64,000 nucleotides of DNA from Stromatinia cepivora (GCA_014898415.1 RCTD01000034.1:124001-188000), one strand, 5' to 3'; shown: positions 50,256-63,548, counted from the first letter of the stretch. Program-made: numbers and translations. The notes: generated from the sequence alone by a model not told the origin.

Positions 50256-52215
50256 TGTCACGAATCGTGAACCACAGGAGGCTAACCACATAATACCCCT
50301 TATCTCCCATATCAATTTATAAACTGATCATCCATACATATACATTACGAATCATACAATTTAATATAATAAAATGATAACCCTAATAACGTATACACAC
50401 AATTCCACAACCCATAAATGAATATTTATGTATATATATTTAATCGCTCCTTACAAACTATAATTCTTCAATTGTAAATTCTAAAGAATATAATTGACCC
50501 TATTTATTCAATTCTATTACAGTTTTTATACATCATATTATTTACAACTTATTTACAAATATCCAATCATCTAATGATTTCCCAAATAATATTTCATTTT
50601 AATAATACCTTCTTAAATAAATTTTTACAAATATTATACCCAAAAAAAAAGATCTATTCCGATCTAATCAACAAAGATAAACCCCTTTAGAAATATATCA
50701 TCACTTTCACAATACAACAAATTTTTTCTTCTATATACTCCAAACCTTCGAAAATATATTCTGAGAAACCCTTTCCTTTTCCTCAATTATTTCAATAATC
50801 CTTCAAAGAAAATATAAATACAGGATTGGATAATATTATTATTAGAAAAAAGAAAACTAATAAAAAGAAGATTTCAATATATAAAACCAATACTTTCAAT
50901 AATTCAATTATTCCTCCCGAACCACTATTACAACTACAAAATCTCTATACAATAATTATAAATTTGAAAAAGAAGAATCGATAATTGAAAACTATAATGA
51001 CAACAAGTTTTACAACAATACAACCTTTTTCTGAACCCCAAATAATATCTATATAAACATCCAAATCAACAATAATACCTAAAACTCCCTTTATTCCCTC
51101 AATCGAAACCCAAGAACCTTCATCTAAACAAATTCGAAGATCCCGAAATCAAAAAAAGAAAACTTTGATCAAACAATCTGATCACCCAAAACCCTCCGAT
51201 AATTCTTCTTCCCCTTCAAAAAGTAACAACCCATCTAATAATCAAGGATTCCTTTACTCAAAAAACCAACCTAACCAATCAAAATCGCATTCCTATACCA
51301 ATCACAATTTACAACAAAATATATATATATTAAAACCTACAAATCTTATTACTAAACTTAATAATAATATTAAACCTAAAATTAATTTGTAACAATTATT
51401 AATTATAAAACAATTCGAACTATATACTATATTATTTAAAAATAAAATACAATACTACATATATATAATCGACCAAACCGAATCGAAAGTATAAATATAT
51501 TATTATATTCTTTATATACAAATACCCCAACTCATAGTATTCGAATTGATCGAACAATTTATAGTGATTTATCAAAACCTAATCGAAATCAATGATACTC
51601 GTTTTCAATATAAAATATAGATCATATCTAATACAATTCGATATAACAATTTCCTAGAATAATATAAAAAGTTTAAATTACTTATTATCCAAATAAAGAT
51701 TACCAACGATAAAATTCTATTCAAGAATCTCGAACAGAAGATTTCCGATTTTCTTTTGCAAACGGTAATAATACCCATTAAGAATTACAAAACTACAAAA
51801 AAACTTATAAATATATTAACTAAAATAAATCAAAATAAAACTTCATTATAAAAACAAAATCGATACTATATTGAACAAAAAACCTTTATAGTTATTTATA
51901 AATCAACAATTACTACAAACCCCTTACAATCCTCTCGAAACTCTAATAATTCTAATTTTGGAATTTTCATATTCCTGAAACCGTTTTTATTCTGGAATGC
52001 TCTTTCTGGATATATCGGTTTTATTACATCTAATAATTATTCGAATTTCAAATATTCATTGCCTTCTCCCTCTCCTAAAACAGCATATACATTGACACCT
52101 TATATCGATAACTTCAATAAAATTAAAATGGTATAAAAAGAAACAAAAGAATTTAAAGAATATTGGAATACCAAAGAAGACTTCAGTCCAAAAACTACAA
52201 TTGAAATTATATAGA
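50256..52215 (+). mobile_element. Gypsy-3: truncated Ty3/Gypsy element, 5' part
   Basis: Same family as Gypsy-1 but in plus orientation. The 5' LTR is 50256-50537 (282 bp, starting TGTCACGAATCGTG). The leader follows, with an Asn/Ser/Pro-rich frame at 51165-51392, then gag-like sequence including TPYIDNFNKI near 52110. It is cut at 52215 by Gypsy-2 and resumes at 58624 for only about 70 bases. Confidence 0.85.
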
Positions 52216-52554
52216 TGTTACGGGAGCTGCCTTTAGGGTTATGTGGAAGTGGTTAAAGATCTTTCGAGGTGGTTTAGACTAGATTTCAAGTAAGAATTCA
52301 ATAAGGTTGATAATTAGTTGCAATTCTTGTAATTATAATAATGAAATTAATGATTGTTCTTGAATATAAAGTTTTATATTGTAATGAAATCTATTTTTTT
52401 ATATAGATCTTTGTTTTCTATTGTTTTATTGATTTTATTGTATTCCATTAAGTAGAAGTAATAGGATTCAATGGGAATCCTTAATCTTGTGATTTCCTGA
52501 TTATATAATATAGTATATTGGATATTATTGTAATATTATCTTCTTTCTAGTTTA

Positions 52555-53060
52555 ATGTTTATTTCAAATATTTATAAAATGAGTTTCTTTTATTTAATTA
52601 ATTCTATAATGCTTTTCTTTTTGTTTGTTATAATATCCGTTATTCGTTCTTCAAAATCTATTATTAATTGTAAAAATATTTATTTTTGTTTTAAAGATAA
52701 AGGTATCATTATATTTTATAAATGTAGTTGTTGTTTGAAGAAGAATTTTGAGTATCGAATACTTTCAAATATTGTATATTGTAATGAATATATAAAGAGT
52801 ATAAACAATGATCGTTATGATATATATAATCATTTTATGGATGATTGATTTTGTATTAATTTTGAGGAAAAGTGTTTTGAGTTCGAAAAAGAAAAAGTTG
52901 TGAATGCTATAATTGAAGTAACTATTCGTTTAGTTCGTTTACAAAGGCAAAAGTATATTTTGTAGGGAAAGATTGACAAAATGTTTCAATATAATCTTTG
53001 TATTATTAAAGCTTTTAAAAAATTTGAGGTTGAAAAATAATGATTGGAAAATAAGTATAT
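52555..53060 (+). pseudogene. Antisense open frame beside the 3' LTR of Gypsy-2
   Basis: The strand opposite to gag-pol holds a 97-codon frame (52555-52848) that continues after single TGA and TAG codons with protein-like sequence to about 53040. It contains IIIFYKCSCCLKKNFEYRI, then VYCNEY: a decayed cysteine cluster of the form CxxCL(x5)C(x7-8)CxxC, with Tyr where RIP would change Cys. A likely coiled coil follows (EKVVNAIIEVTIRLVRLQRQ). Function unknown; the cluster suggests a small zinc-binding protein carried by the element. Confidence 0.45.
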
Positions 53061-55608
53061 TGAGAAAAAGAAAAAATAATATTTGTTTTTAGTATTAATC
53101 CTAATGATAATTCTTTTGCTTTCGATTCTTCTTTTTTAGATCCTTCGATTTTTGTTTCGATGAATTCTTCTTCTTTTTGGGCAGATCCAGATATTATTGA
53201 TAGAACGCCTTCAATTTCTCAAAACAATTGAGGTTTGTTCTTGGTTTTTATGAATTTTCGGTATATAGATAATCCAATCATTTGATTAAATATTTGATTA
53301 TACTTTTGATATATTTATAATCTAATATTATTTCGATATTGTATATAACATTCGGATTGACTGATTTGATTTCTATTAATAATGTATTCGGCGTTTTTAA
53401 TAATATTGATTCGAATAAGGATATATGGAATATTGGATGGATATTTATTGTATTTAATAGTTTTAATCAATAATTGACGATTCCTATTACTTTATCAATC
53501 TTAAATAATCCTAATTTCTTGTAATTGAGTTTATTGTTTGGTTTTTTGGTTTCAATATTTCATTATAATAGATAAACTTTATTTCCCTTTTTAAATATAA
53601 ATTCTATATTATATTTCGTATTATAATAAACTACTATTCTGGATAATATAAATCTTAAATTAAGAATAAGCTGTTTTTATAAATCCTTTAATTGTTTGAT
53701 TTGTATTATTATTAATTCGGTATTAATTTTTTGTAATATCGGTATTTGGTATACTTTAGGATTGAATCTAAAGTTAGTATATACTAATATAATCTTTATG
53801 GTTTTTGTTTTTGATATATTATATACAAATTGTATTATAGATAATAGTTCTATTTAATTGTTCTATTGATAATTTATATAATATTTAAGATATACTTCCA
53901 TTATTTGATTAGCCCTTTTTATTTGATCATCTATTTGTAAATGGAAAATTGTTAATAGTTTTCTTTTAATATCTATTAGTGCTAATAAGGTAATCCAGAA
54001 TTTCAAAATAAAGAGTTTGTTTCTATTCAAGATTATCTCATTTGATATTCTATATATACTTATTATAACCCTAAAGAATATATATACTAATTGTTCAATA
54101 GTCTATATTTTTTTGAATAATATTATATATATAAATTTTGTCAATTTATCTATTACATTAAATATTATATTATATTCAATTCCTGTAGTAGGGTTTTTCG
54201 AGAATAATAGTTTAATTATAAAATCCTATATAATGAATTTCTATAATTGAGAAAGTATATTTGGGGTTTAGAGTTGATTATATAGAGTATATTTAAAGGA
54301 TTTATTCTATATACAGATATTGCAATTTCCAACAATTTCTTCAATTATCGTTTTTATTTATAGGAAGTAATTGATTTTCTATATCCTTACAAATATTCTT
54401 GTAATTCCTTGATATCTATATATAAACAATCTATATTATTCTATTACAAATTCTTTAATCATTCGATTAGGAATATATATTTTTCTATAGAAGTATATTA
54501 TATCGTTTTCTTTTGTAAATCTTAATTCTATTATTTTGAATATATATATTATTATAATATCGTTTTCGTAATATAATTGGATCTTTTTTCTTAAATAATT
54601 GTTTTCCAATATATGAATAATTGCAAATTATAATATATTGTAAATTAATAATTTGCTTTCCTATTTAAATATAATATATAATTTGTATAATTTGTTTTCC
54701 TGATATTCCGGTTTTCAATTAAAAGTATCGGCTTTAACGTTTTCCAATCTTTTGATATATAAAATCTTAAAATTATAATTGATTATAATTTCCGATTATC
54801 TGATCTATTGTTTATTTAATTGCTTTATTATAATAAAGTAAACCAAATTTTTATGATCTATATATATCTATACTATATATTTTGATCCTTCTAAATAAAC
54901 TTGTTATTCTTTAAATACATCAATTATTATCAATAATTCTTTGTTGTATATTTTGTAATTCAATTTGATTAATAATAATTTTCGAGAATAGAATACAATT
55001 GATTAATATTTCTCATTCTGATCTAATTGATTTAAAACTATCCCTATAACGAAATCCGAAGAATCTATTTCCATTATAATTTGCTTTTCTAAATCAAATA
55101 TTAATAGTATTAATTCTCCGATTATTGTTTATTTGAATATTTCGAAGGATTCTTATGCCTTAATAATCTATTCGAATATTCTTTGTTCTTTTTTGATTAA
55201 ATTAATTAAAAATATTGTAATCCCTGAATAACCTTTAATAAATCTTCGATAGAAGTTGATGAATCTTAAAAAAGATTGTATTTCTTTAATTATAATAGGT
55301 TACTTTTATTCGAGCATTGTTTTGATCTTATTCTTATTCATTTTGAGCCTTTAATTTAATATAATAAATCCTAAAAATTCTGTTTCTATAATATAGAATT
55401 TATATTTACTTAATTTATATAGCAAATCAACTTTAATCAAATATTCAAGGATATTACTAACGTTTTTGATATATTGAACTTTATTATTTGAATATATTAG
55501 AATATCGTTTAAATAGTATATATAATAAATGTTTAAATATTATAATAATATATTATTCATAAGTCTTATAAATATTATTAATATATTGATTAACCCGAAT
55601 AATATAAC

Positions 55609-55809
55609 CTAGTATTTGTATAATCCATATTTAATTTTGAAAATGGTTTTCCATTCTTCGCTTTCTTTTATTCTAATCAAATAATAACCATTATATAAAT
55701 CCATTTTAATGAATATCGTTGCTCTACTTAATCGATTTCTTAATTCCATAATTAATGAAAATAGATATCGATCTTTTTTGATAAATATATTGAACTTTTT
55801 ATAATCCAT
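55609..55809 (-). pseudogene. Gypsy-2 reverse transcriptase N-terminal block (relic)
   Basis: 66 codons, MDYKKFNIFIKKDRYLFSLI, then ATIFIKMDLYNGYYLIRIKE and WKTIFKIKYGLYKY. This matches the classic Ty3/Gypsy order: DYR.LN, KDRYPLPLI, the first catalytic Asp in F.K.DL..GY..IRI, and EWKTAF.T.YG.YEY. Confidence 0.88.
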
Positions 55810-57600
55810 AATTAATCTCTTAGTATTATCTTTCTTAGATACCCATATAATTGGATTTGTTATTTGGAATATAAATTCTTTGATTTATCCTTTAACTAAA
55901 TTATCGACAATATATTCTTTAAATATCTTTAGTTCATCAATTGATATTAAGTAAATTGAGATATATATAAATATCTTATTTTCCTTCAATATTATCTTAT
56001 GATTTCATAATTTATATTTTAATAAAGCTTTATAATTCTTTGATTCTCTAAAAATATATTTATATTTCTTGTACTATTCTAATATCATAAATTCCTTTGC
56101 CTTGATTACAATTTCATACTATATCATTGATTTCTATATTTGTAAAAAAAGTATATTATCCTTTGTTTTTAATAAAAAACCCTAAATTAAATATCCTATA
56201 TCACCAGTATTATTCATATTCAACTTTCCTTAATATATATTACATCTTACAAATACTTTGAATATATTATTATAACTATTTTTGTATTAATCAAATATCA
56301 TTATTTCTTATAACCAATCTATTCTTGAATTGTATATCTTTAACCATAGCATCCCTAAAATGATCTATTGTTGGCCTAATAATATAATATCAAATTATAT
56401 AATCTCCAAATATTGGATTATACTTATTTATATTAATTATATCTTTTAAGAAATGTTCCTATTAGATCTTATTAGTTGTTTATCAACTAATTGCAATTGA
56501 TAAAGTTTTTGTTTCTTTTGAAACAGAATTCCTAAATACTTTGCAGCTTTTGGTATAATAAAATTTCCTATAGCCTCTGAATCTATTATGATTAATTGTA
56601 TTTATTTATTTATCTTAATTTTGTAATATATTTGTTCTATTTGTTTTATAATATTCAATTATAATATAATTTACTTATTTTCGTTATCCTGGATGATTTT
56701 ATCAACAAATATTATATATTATAATTCTTCTTCTTTTAAATAAACTATATTCATTCCTGATTTAGTTTTATTATCGAATAAGTTTTTTTATAAAGTATAT
56801 TGATAATCCTTTTTGATTACTTTCATTATCATATCTATAATTGATAATAATAATATAACCTGAATTTAGATATAATATTCGTTTCCGATTTGTTTATATA
56901 GAAACAAATTTTGGTTTTCATTTTGTTTGGATATATATTGATAGAATATTTTCTATAATTCTTTTTGTTCTAATTATTAAAAGTATTTTCTATTGATTCT
57001 TTTTACAAATAAAATATTAATAATAATTCCAAACTATAAAATTCGGTATTGATCGATATATCGAATTTCATAAGATTCTTTTTCTTTAGTATTTGTTATA
57101 TTGAAATCCTTATTGATAATTCCTTTATTTGTATCTTCAAACTTCCAGATATAATAATTTCATTGATCAATTTCTCGAATGGATTATAATTCTTTTAATT
57201 GCAGATCTTTATTTATTTATAAAAGGTTTTTTATCTTTTCTTCTTCTAGCTTTTCTTTATAAACTAGTGATAGTATAACTAGTCTTGTAATATTGATTGT
57301 ATATAATTGTAATATAAAGGTAGCATTAAGTTGACTTTTGCCGAATTTATTCTTAAAGTTGTTCTTTTTGCTTTCTATTCTTTTGCTTTAACAATCTGTT
57401 GTTCGATATTCTGTTTTTCTATATTCAAAATATAAATTGTTGTTTTGTTTATATTTCTTTTCTTGATTATTATTCCTATTTGTATAATATATAATATTTA
57501 ACTCTATAGGGTTTTTATATCTTTATGGATTATATTATAATCTACCTTTGTTCTTATAATAACACCCTTAATTTCGATTTTCTTAAGGTTTATATAATCT

Positions 57601-57801
57601 TTAACTTTGCTTAAATCTGTAGAAACGATTATTTGATTCAATGGAATTTTGGATTAGATTGTTTAAGTTTATATTTGCAATAATTCTTTCTAATTTCAAT
57701 TTAACCTTTAATTTGAGCCTTTTACGATAATAATTTATAATAATGATTTCATTCCAATTGATTGTTCCTATATATCTTCGAAATTCTGTAGTATACTTCA
57801 A
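57601..57801 (-). pseudogene. Gypsy-2 gag fragment (relic)
   Basis: 66 codons beginning KYTTEFRRYIGTINWNE and continuing YYRKRLKLKVKLKLERI. This is the typical retrotransposon gag core (Y..EF...A....W.......Y...L...V...L) of fungal Gypsy elements. Confidence 0.75.
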
Positions 57802-58623
57802 TACTGAATCTGTCTGTTTAAAATTAAAGATCTTTTCTTTTGCTATTTTTAACTCATTAGAATTTCTAAAGATTCTATAAATCTTTATTTTAAAATCTTC
57901 AAAATTATTGAAGATTACTCGGATAGGTTATATACAATTTTTGTTATTATACTCGAAATAATTATACAAATATAATTGGATCCATTTAGTTGTTTCTCCT
58001 TTAAAATATAATACAATCTATACACTCTTAGATTTCATAATAATGAATTTGTTTTTATTGAATTTAAAATAGATTTCAAATTGCAAAAGGAAAATGTCGA
58101 GTTCCTATCGATTACCTTGATATTTGTCTGGTAAAACGATCTTGAATATTTTATTGATAATGATTTCTTTAAATATATCGATTATTTCGATATCATTGAT
58201 ATCTATTGTTTATACAAATTGACTGATAATAGTATCCCTGAATACTATAATAACAATTGATATTGAATCAATACTTAAAGCAAAAATAATGTTCAAAGTA
58301 TTACAAAAACTGCTTTTAGGATTATATAGAAATAATTAAAGATCTTTCAAAATGATTTAGATTAGATTTCAAATAGAAATTCAATAAGATTAATAATTGA
58401 TTACAATTCTTATAATTATAATAATAAAACTAATGATTATTCTTGAATACAAAGTTTTACATTATAATAAAATCTATTCCCTTATATAGATTTTCGTTCT
58501 CTGTTATCCTATTGATCCTATCGTATTTCATTAAATAAAAGCAATGGGATTCAGTGGGAATCCCTAATCCCGTGATTTTCTGATCATGTGATGTGGTATG
58601 TTGGATGCTGTCGTAACAATAGA

Positions 58624-58696
58624 ATATTCATTTAGAAAAAAAAAAGTATTTAAAATCAAATATTTAAATTCCGTTTCTATTCTAAACGCTATACAA
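58624..58696 (+). mobile_element. Gypsy-3, short continuation beyond Gypsy-2
   Basis: Aligns with Gypsy-1 gag (reverse complement of about 15920-16000): both share AGTATTTAAAAT, AAATATTTA and ATTCTAAA in register. Homology fades near 58696, where the composition changes to ordinary sequence. The remaining 5 kb and 3' LTR of Gypsy-3 are missing. Confidence 0.7.
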
Positions 58697-59186
58697 ACTA
58701 CGACTGGAGCTGTATCTTCGACAACTGGCAAAGTTTTAAAGACTACCGCAGGCGCAGTAGGCAAGGGAGCTGCTTGGACTTGGGAAACTCCAGTCGTAAA
58801 GGGAATGAGAACTACTGTCAATGCTACAGCCAATGTATTCCTATGTATCACGAGGATAAATGAAGCTAGAGGTGAAATATATATGATGAAGAAGATGTCC
58901 AAAGTTCTTGAGGGGGTTGTCTTTTTGTTGATAACTGAAAGCGAATGGTCTCAAAGAAGATGCGAGTGAATTGGATGAATAGAACTTCTGGTCGAGATGG
59001 TTGATTAATTATGATTAATATTAAGATAGATTATGAATGTGGGAGAGAAAGAAAGAAGCGAGTAGAGGAAGAGAGTAGCTATTTATATATAGTTAAAAGT
59101 ATAAAATTGAACTAGACCCAAAAGTGATGTCAAGAACTTTTAGACTTTGCGGGGTACATAACCGAGGGTTATCCAATACCCGTATA
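58697..59186 (+). pseudogene. Ordinary-composition gene fragment against the transposon nest
   Basis: Codons at 58690-58845 read TTTGAVSSTTGKVLKTTAGA, then AWTWETPVVKGMRTTVNATANV, a Thr/Gly/Ala/Val-rich, protein-like sequence. The apparent ATG at 58598 lies in the Gypsy-2 LTR and is not genuine. A possible GTATTC donor follows TANV; after it the frame runs to a stop at 58967. It may be an internal exon whose upstream part was deleted. I do not recognise the family. Confidence 0.35.
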
Positions 59187-59412
59187 AACTCAAGTAATCC
59201 GAAACAGACTAAACCCTTTTGGGAAAACGATCAGCAGTGGGTTAGGGTTTGGAATCTTCAAATTCCGATGCTTTTTCAATTTCATATTAGAATATCTGAA
59301 ATTCTGATATCAATTGATTTATAAAATCCCTGAGATTTTGGATTGTTTATAAATTTAAAGTTTTTAGACATTACTTTAGTATATAACTAGTCTGTTTCGG
59401 ATTACTTGAGTT
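59187..59412. mobile_element. Small TA-flanked MITE (226 bp)
   Basis: Perfect 24-bp inverted repeats beginning AACTCAAGTAATCCGAAACA at 59187-59210 and 59389-59412, each bordered by TA (59185-59186 and 59413-59414). The TA duplication and the size suggest a Tc1/mariner or pogo-type MITE. The ends are intact, so it is little affected by RIP. Confidence 0.85.
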
Positions 59413-59566
59413 TAGACGATAGACTTATCTTTCACTTTCAGCACATGATCGGCCCGCAAAATAAGTATGTGTTTCAGTCATGATCATTCTTATTTAAAAA
59501 ATGTATCAAGAATCATAAAGTAGCAAGTATACACAACGATTGAAATTTCTTCGCAACGAAGTATTA

Positions 59567-60945
59567 CAGTAACCGTGCACTTATATTACCCCAAAACCTT
59601 AAAAACATGTAAATTTCGCGAATTGAATTTCAACTCTCTTTATTATTTATTTATTAATGATATCACAATATACTCCCAGAACCTTGAATATTGAAAGGAA
59701 ACTAGCTTTTAAATATCTTATTCTATATTTACATAATAAAATTATTGGTAAAGTTTTTAATAACTTTAGTTTTTATCATATCACAATTGATCTCAATCTC
59801 GAAGCGTAAACCGTTCGCTATATTCTATAGCAAGATATATTATACAATAAAGAAATAAATTTACCTTGTATTTTTCGAATTAGATCTTATATAGAAAGAA
59901 AAGAATGTATACTAATTCGATATATTCGATTATATTCAAAATCAATCTATATATAAACAAAAACAATTGTAGATCTTAAATATAATATCTTTATTATTAA
60001 GAAGATTTTGAAGGTTTATAGAATCATCAATTGGAAATGTAAAAAGTAGTTGGAATTTATTTAAGTATATATGTTTAAGTGGTTTGTATAGTATTTAGTA
60101 TATAAGGGGTTGACAATAAAAGAATAAGGATTAGTTGTATAGAACAATGAATATTTTGTAAAACAAAGGCGGAATAAAAGAGGAGAATGGTATTTCCGTA
60201 TTTTTGCTTAGAAATGGGAATCTAGAATGATTCAAATATATAATATGAATAAGAATATAAAGGTTATGATTTGGGAAAGCTTTTGGAATTTTAAAAGGAA
60301 CAATTTATATATAATAGATAAAGATTTTGAAAGTAAGAAATATAAATATAATGCTAATTCATATTTCGAAGTTTTTGATATTGAGGTAGACTTTGTTTTT
60401 GAAAGATTGGGTTTAGGGTATGAATTTATATAGGATAATGCTTTTATTTATTGTATCTATAAAATACAGGATTAGTTTCAAAAGAAAGGGATTTCAATAT
60501 TAAAGGATTAGTCTTTTTATTCTCTTGATTTTAATTCTATTGAATATATTTGATAGACTTTAAAAGTAAGGTTATATAAAATATTTCCTAATATTGTAAT
60601 CGATAAAAACGAATTGAAATATATTAAATAGAGATTAGAGAGTTATTTACAAATAATTTGGGATACATTAGATCAAGAATTATTCGATAAATTAGAAACA
60701 AGTATATCTGATAGAATTGAAGTTTATATTACGATAGGGGATTAGTATACAAAATATTGATTAATTATGAAGCGATAAGGATTTGAATTTTTTTTGGAGA
60801 ATAGTATAGATATAGAACTTCAATATATTCAAATTTTAGATTATAATAATTAATGGTTGATTTTATAATTAAATTGAAAAATAGATATTGAATATATAAA
60901 AAAACTGAAATTAGGTTGTGGGGTAATATAAGTTGACTAGTACTG
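59567..60945 (+). mobile_element. Tc1/mariner-like transposon B (1379 bp)
   Basis: Ends CAGTAACCGTGCACTTATAT and, inward from the right, CAGTACTAGTCAACTTATAT, between TA dinucleotides (59565-59566 and 60946-60947). It is the best preserved of the three copies (with 1923-3300 and 32263-34486). Confidence 0.9.
60227..60745 (+). pseudogene. Tc1-like transposase, C-terminal half (relic)
   Basis: Starts KNIKVMIWESFWNFKRNNLY and continues DKDFESKKYKYNANSYFEV, a typical Tc1-family DDE transposase. The open frame ends at TAG (60431-60433) exactly where CAG is expected before DNA, the second catalytic Asp (60434-60436). Beyond it the frame continues to DFNSIEYI (60527-60550), the decayed DLNPIEHxW catalytic Glu motif, and to a final TAG at 60743-60745. 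Several other stops replace Gln and Trp codons. Confidence 0.8.
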
Positions 60946-60947
60946 TA

Positions 60948-61690
60948 CATAAATATCATCCACTGTCTGCAGCAAAACAAAAATTCCATCTCATGCACGC
61001 CATACCCTAAGGTACTTGTTGGACTGTATTTGATGGATTTGATATGATATACAACTACATTAGTTGTATTTGATGAATTTTTATGAATTTTCATTATTAT
61101 AAGGTTTTTTCGAATATTAATTATATATAATATTTAAATCAAAGTTTCCTTCGCTTTTAAATCATTTTCTAATTCGTTTCGATTAAATTAGCTTTTTTTT
61201 TAATTTCTTTTTTATAATTATTTTCGTTATTTATTTTGATTATTTATTTTTATTATTATCTTTATATTGAAAATACTTAAAGAAAAAAACTTCAAAGATA
61301 TTATATAATTTATTTTTTGAAATTATTTGATATAATTCAATATTGGGTGGTATAATTATATAATATAATAATAATTTTGTAATGCAATTAGACAATAAAT
61401 AATTGGAATATAATATATAATCAAAATAAATTTATAATTTGATAACTCGTTAATGAAATTAGTAAAATTATTAAATTAGAATAACTTCATTTTCTAATAA
61501 TAATTGCAGATTAAATTCAATTCATTTTTGTTATATATTATAATCTTCTATATGATTTTGAAAGTTCAGTTTTGTAATACTTTCGATTATTTAAACAATC
61601 AAATTCGCTATATTTGTGTGAGAACCACAGCAAAGAATCGGTTAATATTCGAATAACAATAGGTTTGGGTTTAGAATCAAAAACTTTTCA
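60948..61690. other. AT-rich boundary, no gene
   Basis: 60948-61060 is ordinary in composition; 61080-61620 is AT-rich and degenerate. No terminal repeats or long frames seen. Confidence 0.4.
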
Positions 61691-63360
61691 TTACTTTCCT
61701 AATCGTATTGAAGAATTCCCCTTCTATATAGATGAAAACTCCTCAAACTAGCGTACAATTCGGCCCGCTTTCGGCTAACCCTCATTTCGTAGTTGAGATT
61801 CGTAACAATTTGTATACCAGTAAAAACCATATTTGATGATCTAATTCTAATCATCATATATGGGTCATAAAGTACACTAGGGATACCTCCAGCATCTTTC
61901 TCTTCTGATGAGATATGGAGAGTAGAAGATAGACAATCTGTGTGTCGGTCCTCCAACTTTAGTAACTTCCTATATAGACGGTTCGGATTCTTGCAAGTTG
62001 ATAAGATCGTATGATAAGTACAATCAATCGCTGGTTCACTAGTATGCTATTTTAGTAATCTAGCTTCGTATCTCTGAAGACAAAGCCAACGATATAGGAA
62101 ATATTGTATCGATGCTTAGATCTGCTTCGACATCTTGAAGTCCATTGTACATCCATGGTTCGTAAGTGTGAAGTTAGTGAATGCATGATCAATCTTCCAC
62201 TTTCATCCACCTCGACTAATCCATATACAACTTGTCAGAATAGAATTAATCGGAAGATGTTGTTTGCATAGTTGATACTGTATGCAGATGCTCAATTGTG
62301 GTTTTGGCAACAACAGAATACCAGGGAGGGATTGACAAGACCTCTTTGCCAATGGAAAGCTGAAGACATACAAGAGATATGAGGTTGGAGGCTGAGCTAA
62401 AGATCAATGTGAACATTGATAGCACGTCGAAACTCTTTTCGTGAACTTGCCTTTCGTGGAGTGTTATCAGAAAGAAAAGTGAAGCAAAGGAATTTATCGT
62501 CGATCATATGGCCTAAATATTTGTCATCTTTTGCCGTCATCCACTTGTTTTAGAGACTGGGTTAATAATGATAAGAGGCCCCACATCATTTATTTCATGG
62601 ATGGGAGAATACTCGTTTAACGATTCATTGTCCTGGTCACTGGCAGCGTGTAAATACATACATTCTGCAGGCTACCACCATTGCTATCCGCTGAAGATGG
62701 TGTGCCTGGGCCATCCTCTGCGTCCGGGTCCTTCACCTGTTTTAATGATTGGGGCTATAAGGTAGATAGAGGTAGAAAAGGCGGAGCCAGTTCAGGAATT
62801 TACGACAGGCCCATATTGGCAGTATGGGGAAATCTAATCTACAGCAAAAGCGGGAGAGAAGCACTTCTCCAAACACAGTTCTTAGAAGTCACGCTCGGTA
62901 AACGCTATAATTTCATTGTGATAGTCCAGGAGTTCGATGTACAATCGATGTCGTTCCTTGCAATAGTATTTCCTGTTGTCCTATATGTGTCTATTGATAG
63001 GACTCAAACGAGCTTCTTAAATCTTCATCTTAAGCTGTTCGGTCGTCTAATTCCGGTCTATTTTTTTTGGTTTGCTTCTCCGTATAGTATCCGGCTTATC
63101 TTGCGGTTCAAAAGCGCAAAAGGGTTGTCAGAATGAAGCCGAGTTTGTGTGCCGCGTATAGGATGAAGCCCCTGAGTTTGTGCGAGAGTATCTCTGTTGC
63201 ACCGTTGACCATACGTTTACTGCCAAGGAAGACCCTAATTGCTATTTTCGGGACTGCAAGACATTGCACGAGTGTAGGCTAGAGAGCTAACGCGGTAGGC
63301 GAGTAGAAACCGAGAAAACCGAGAACGCGGTACCGGAATACTAGTCCTTAGCTATATACA
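61691..63360. other. Ordinary-composition region, no confident gene
   Basis: Open frames on both strands up to 151 codons. The plus-strand frame 62681-63136 begins LSAEDGVPGPSSASGSFTCF and later becomes hydrophobic; it has no family resemblance that I can name and no clear splice signals. The minus frame 61699-61956 is also unrecognised. Confidence 0.3.
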
Positions 63361-63548
63361 TCAGCAATTGCATTGTGTTTGCATTAGATCAAAATGACTG
63401 GACTCAGCTAGTCTCCAATATCTCATAGCATAACCCACCACTTTCCTTCGAAGACCAGAGGACGCAGCACATATGAGAAAACCCAGTAAACCCCAAGAAC
63501 GATATAGATTATGATAGTTTCCATTCAATAACCTGTCACTCACGGCAT

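Larger units (their letters stand above)
52216..58618 (-). mobile_element. Gypsy-2: full-length Ty3/Gypsy relic nested in Gypsy-3
   Basis: 6403 bp with 320-bp LTRs at 52216-52535 and 58299-58618, ends TGTTACGG and CGTAACA, target duplication ATAGA (52211-52215 and 58619-58623). LTR differences are nearly all transitions. Minus-strand gag at 57.6-57.8 kb and reverse transcriptase at 55.6-55.8 kb are recognisable. It belongs to a different family from Gypsy-1 and Gypsy-3. Confidence 0.92.

Noticed and set aside
58598..58969. 123-codon frame starting MLDAVVTIEY
   Set aside because: Its ATG and first codons lie in the Gypsy-2 LTR and the next part is Gypsy-3 gag; only the portion after about 58697 may be host coding sequence.
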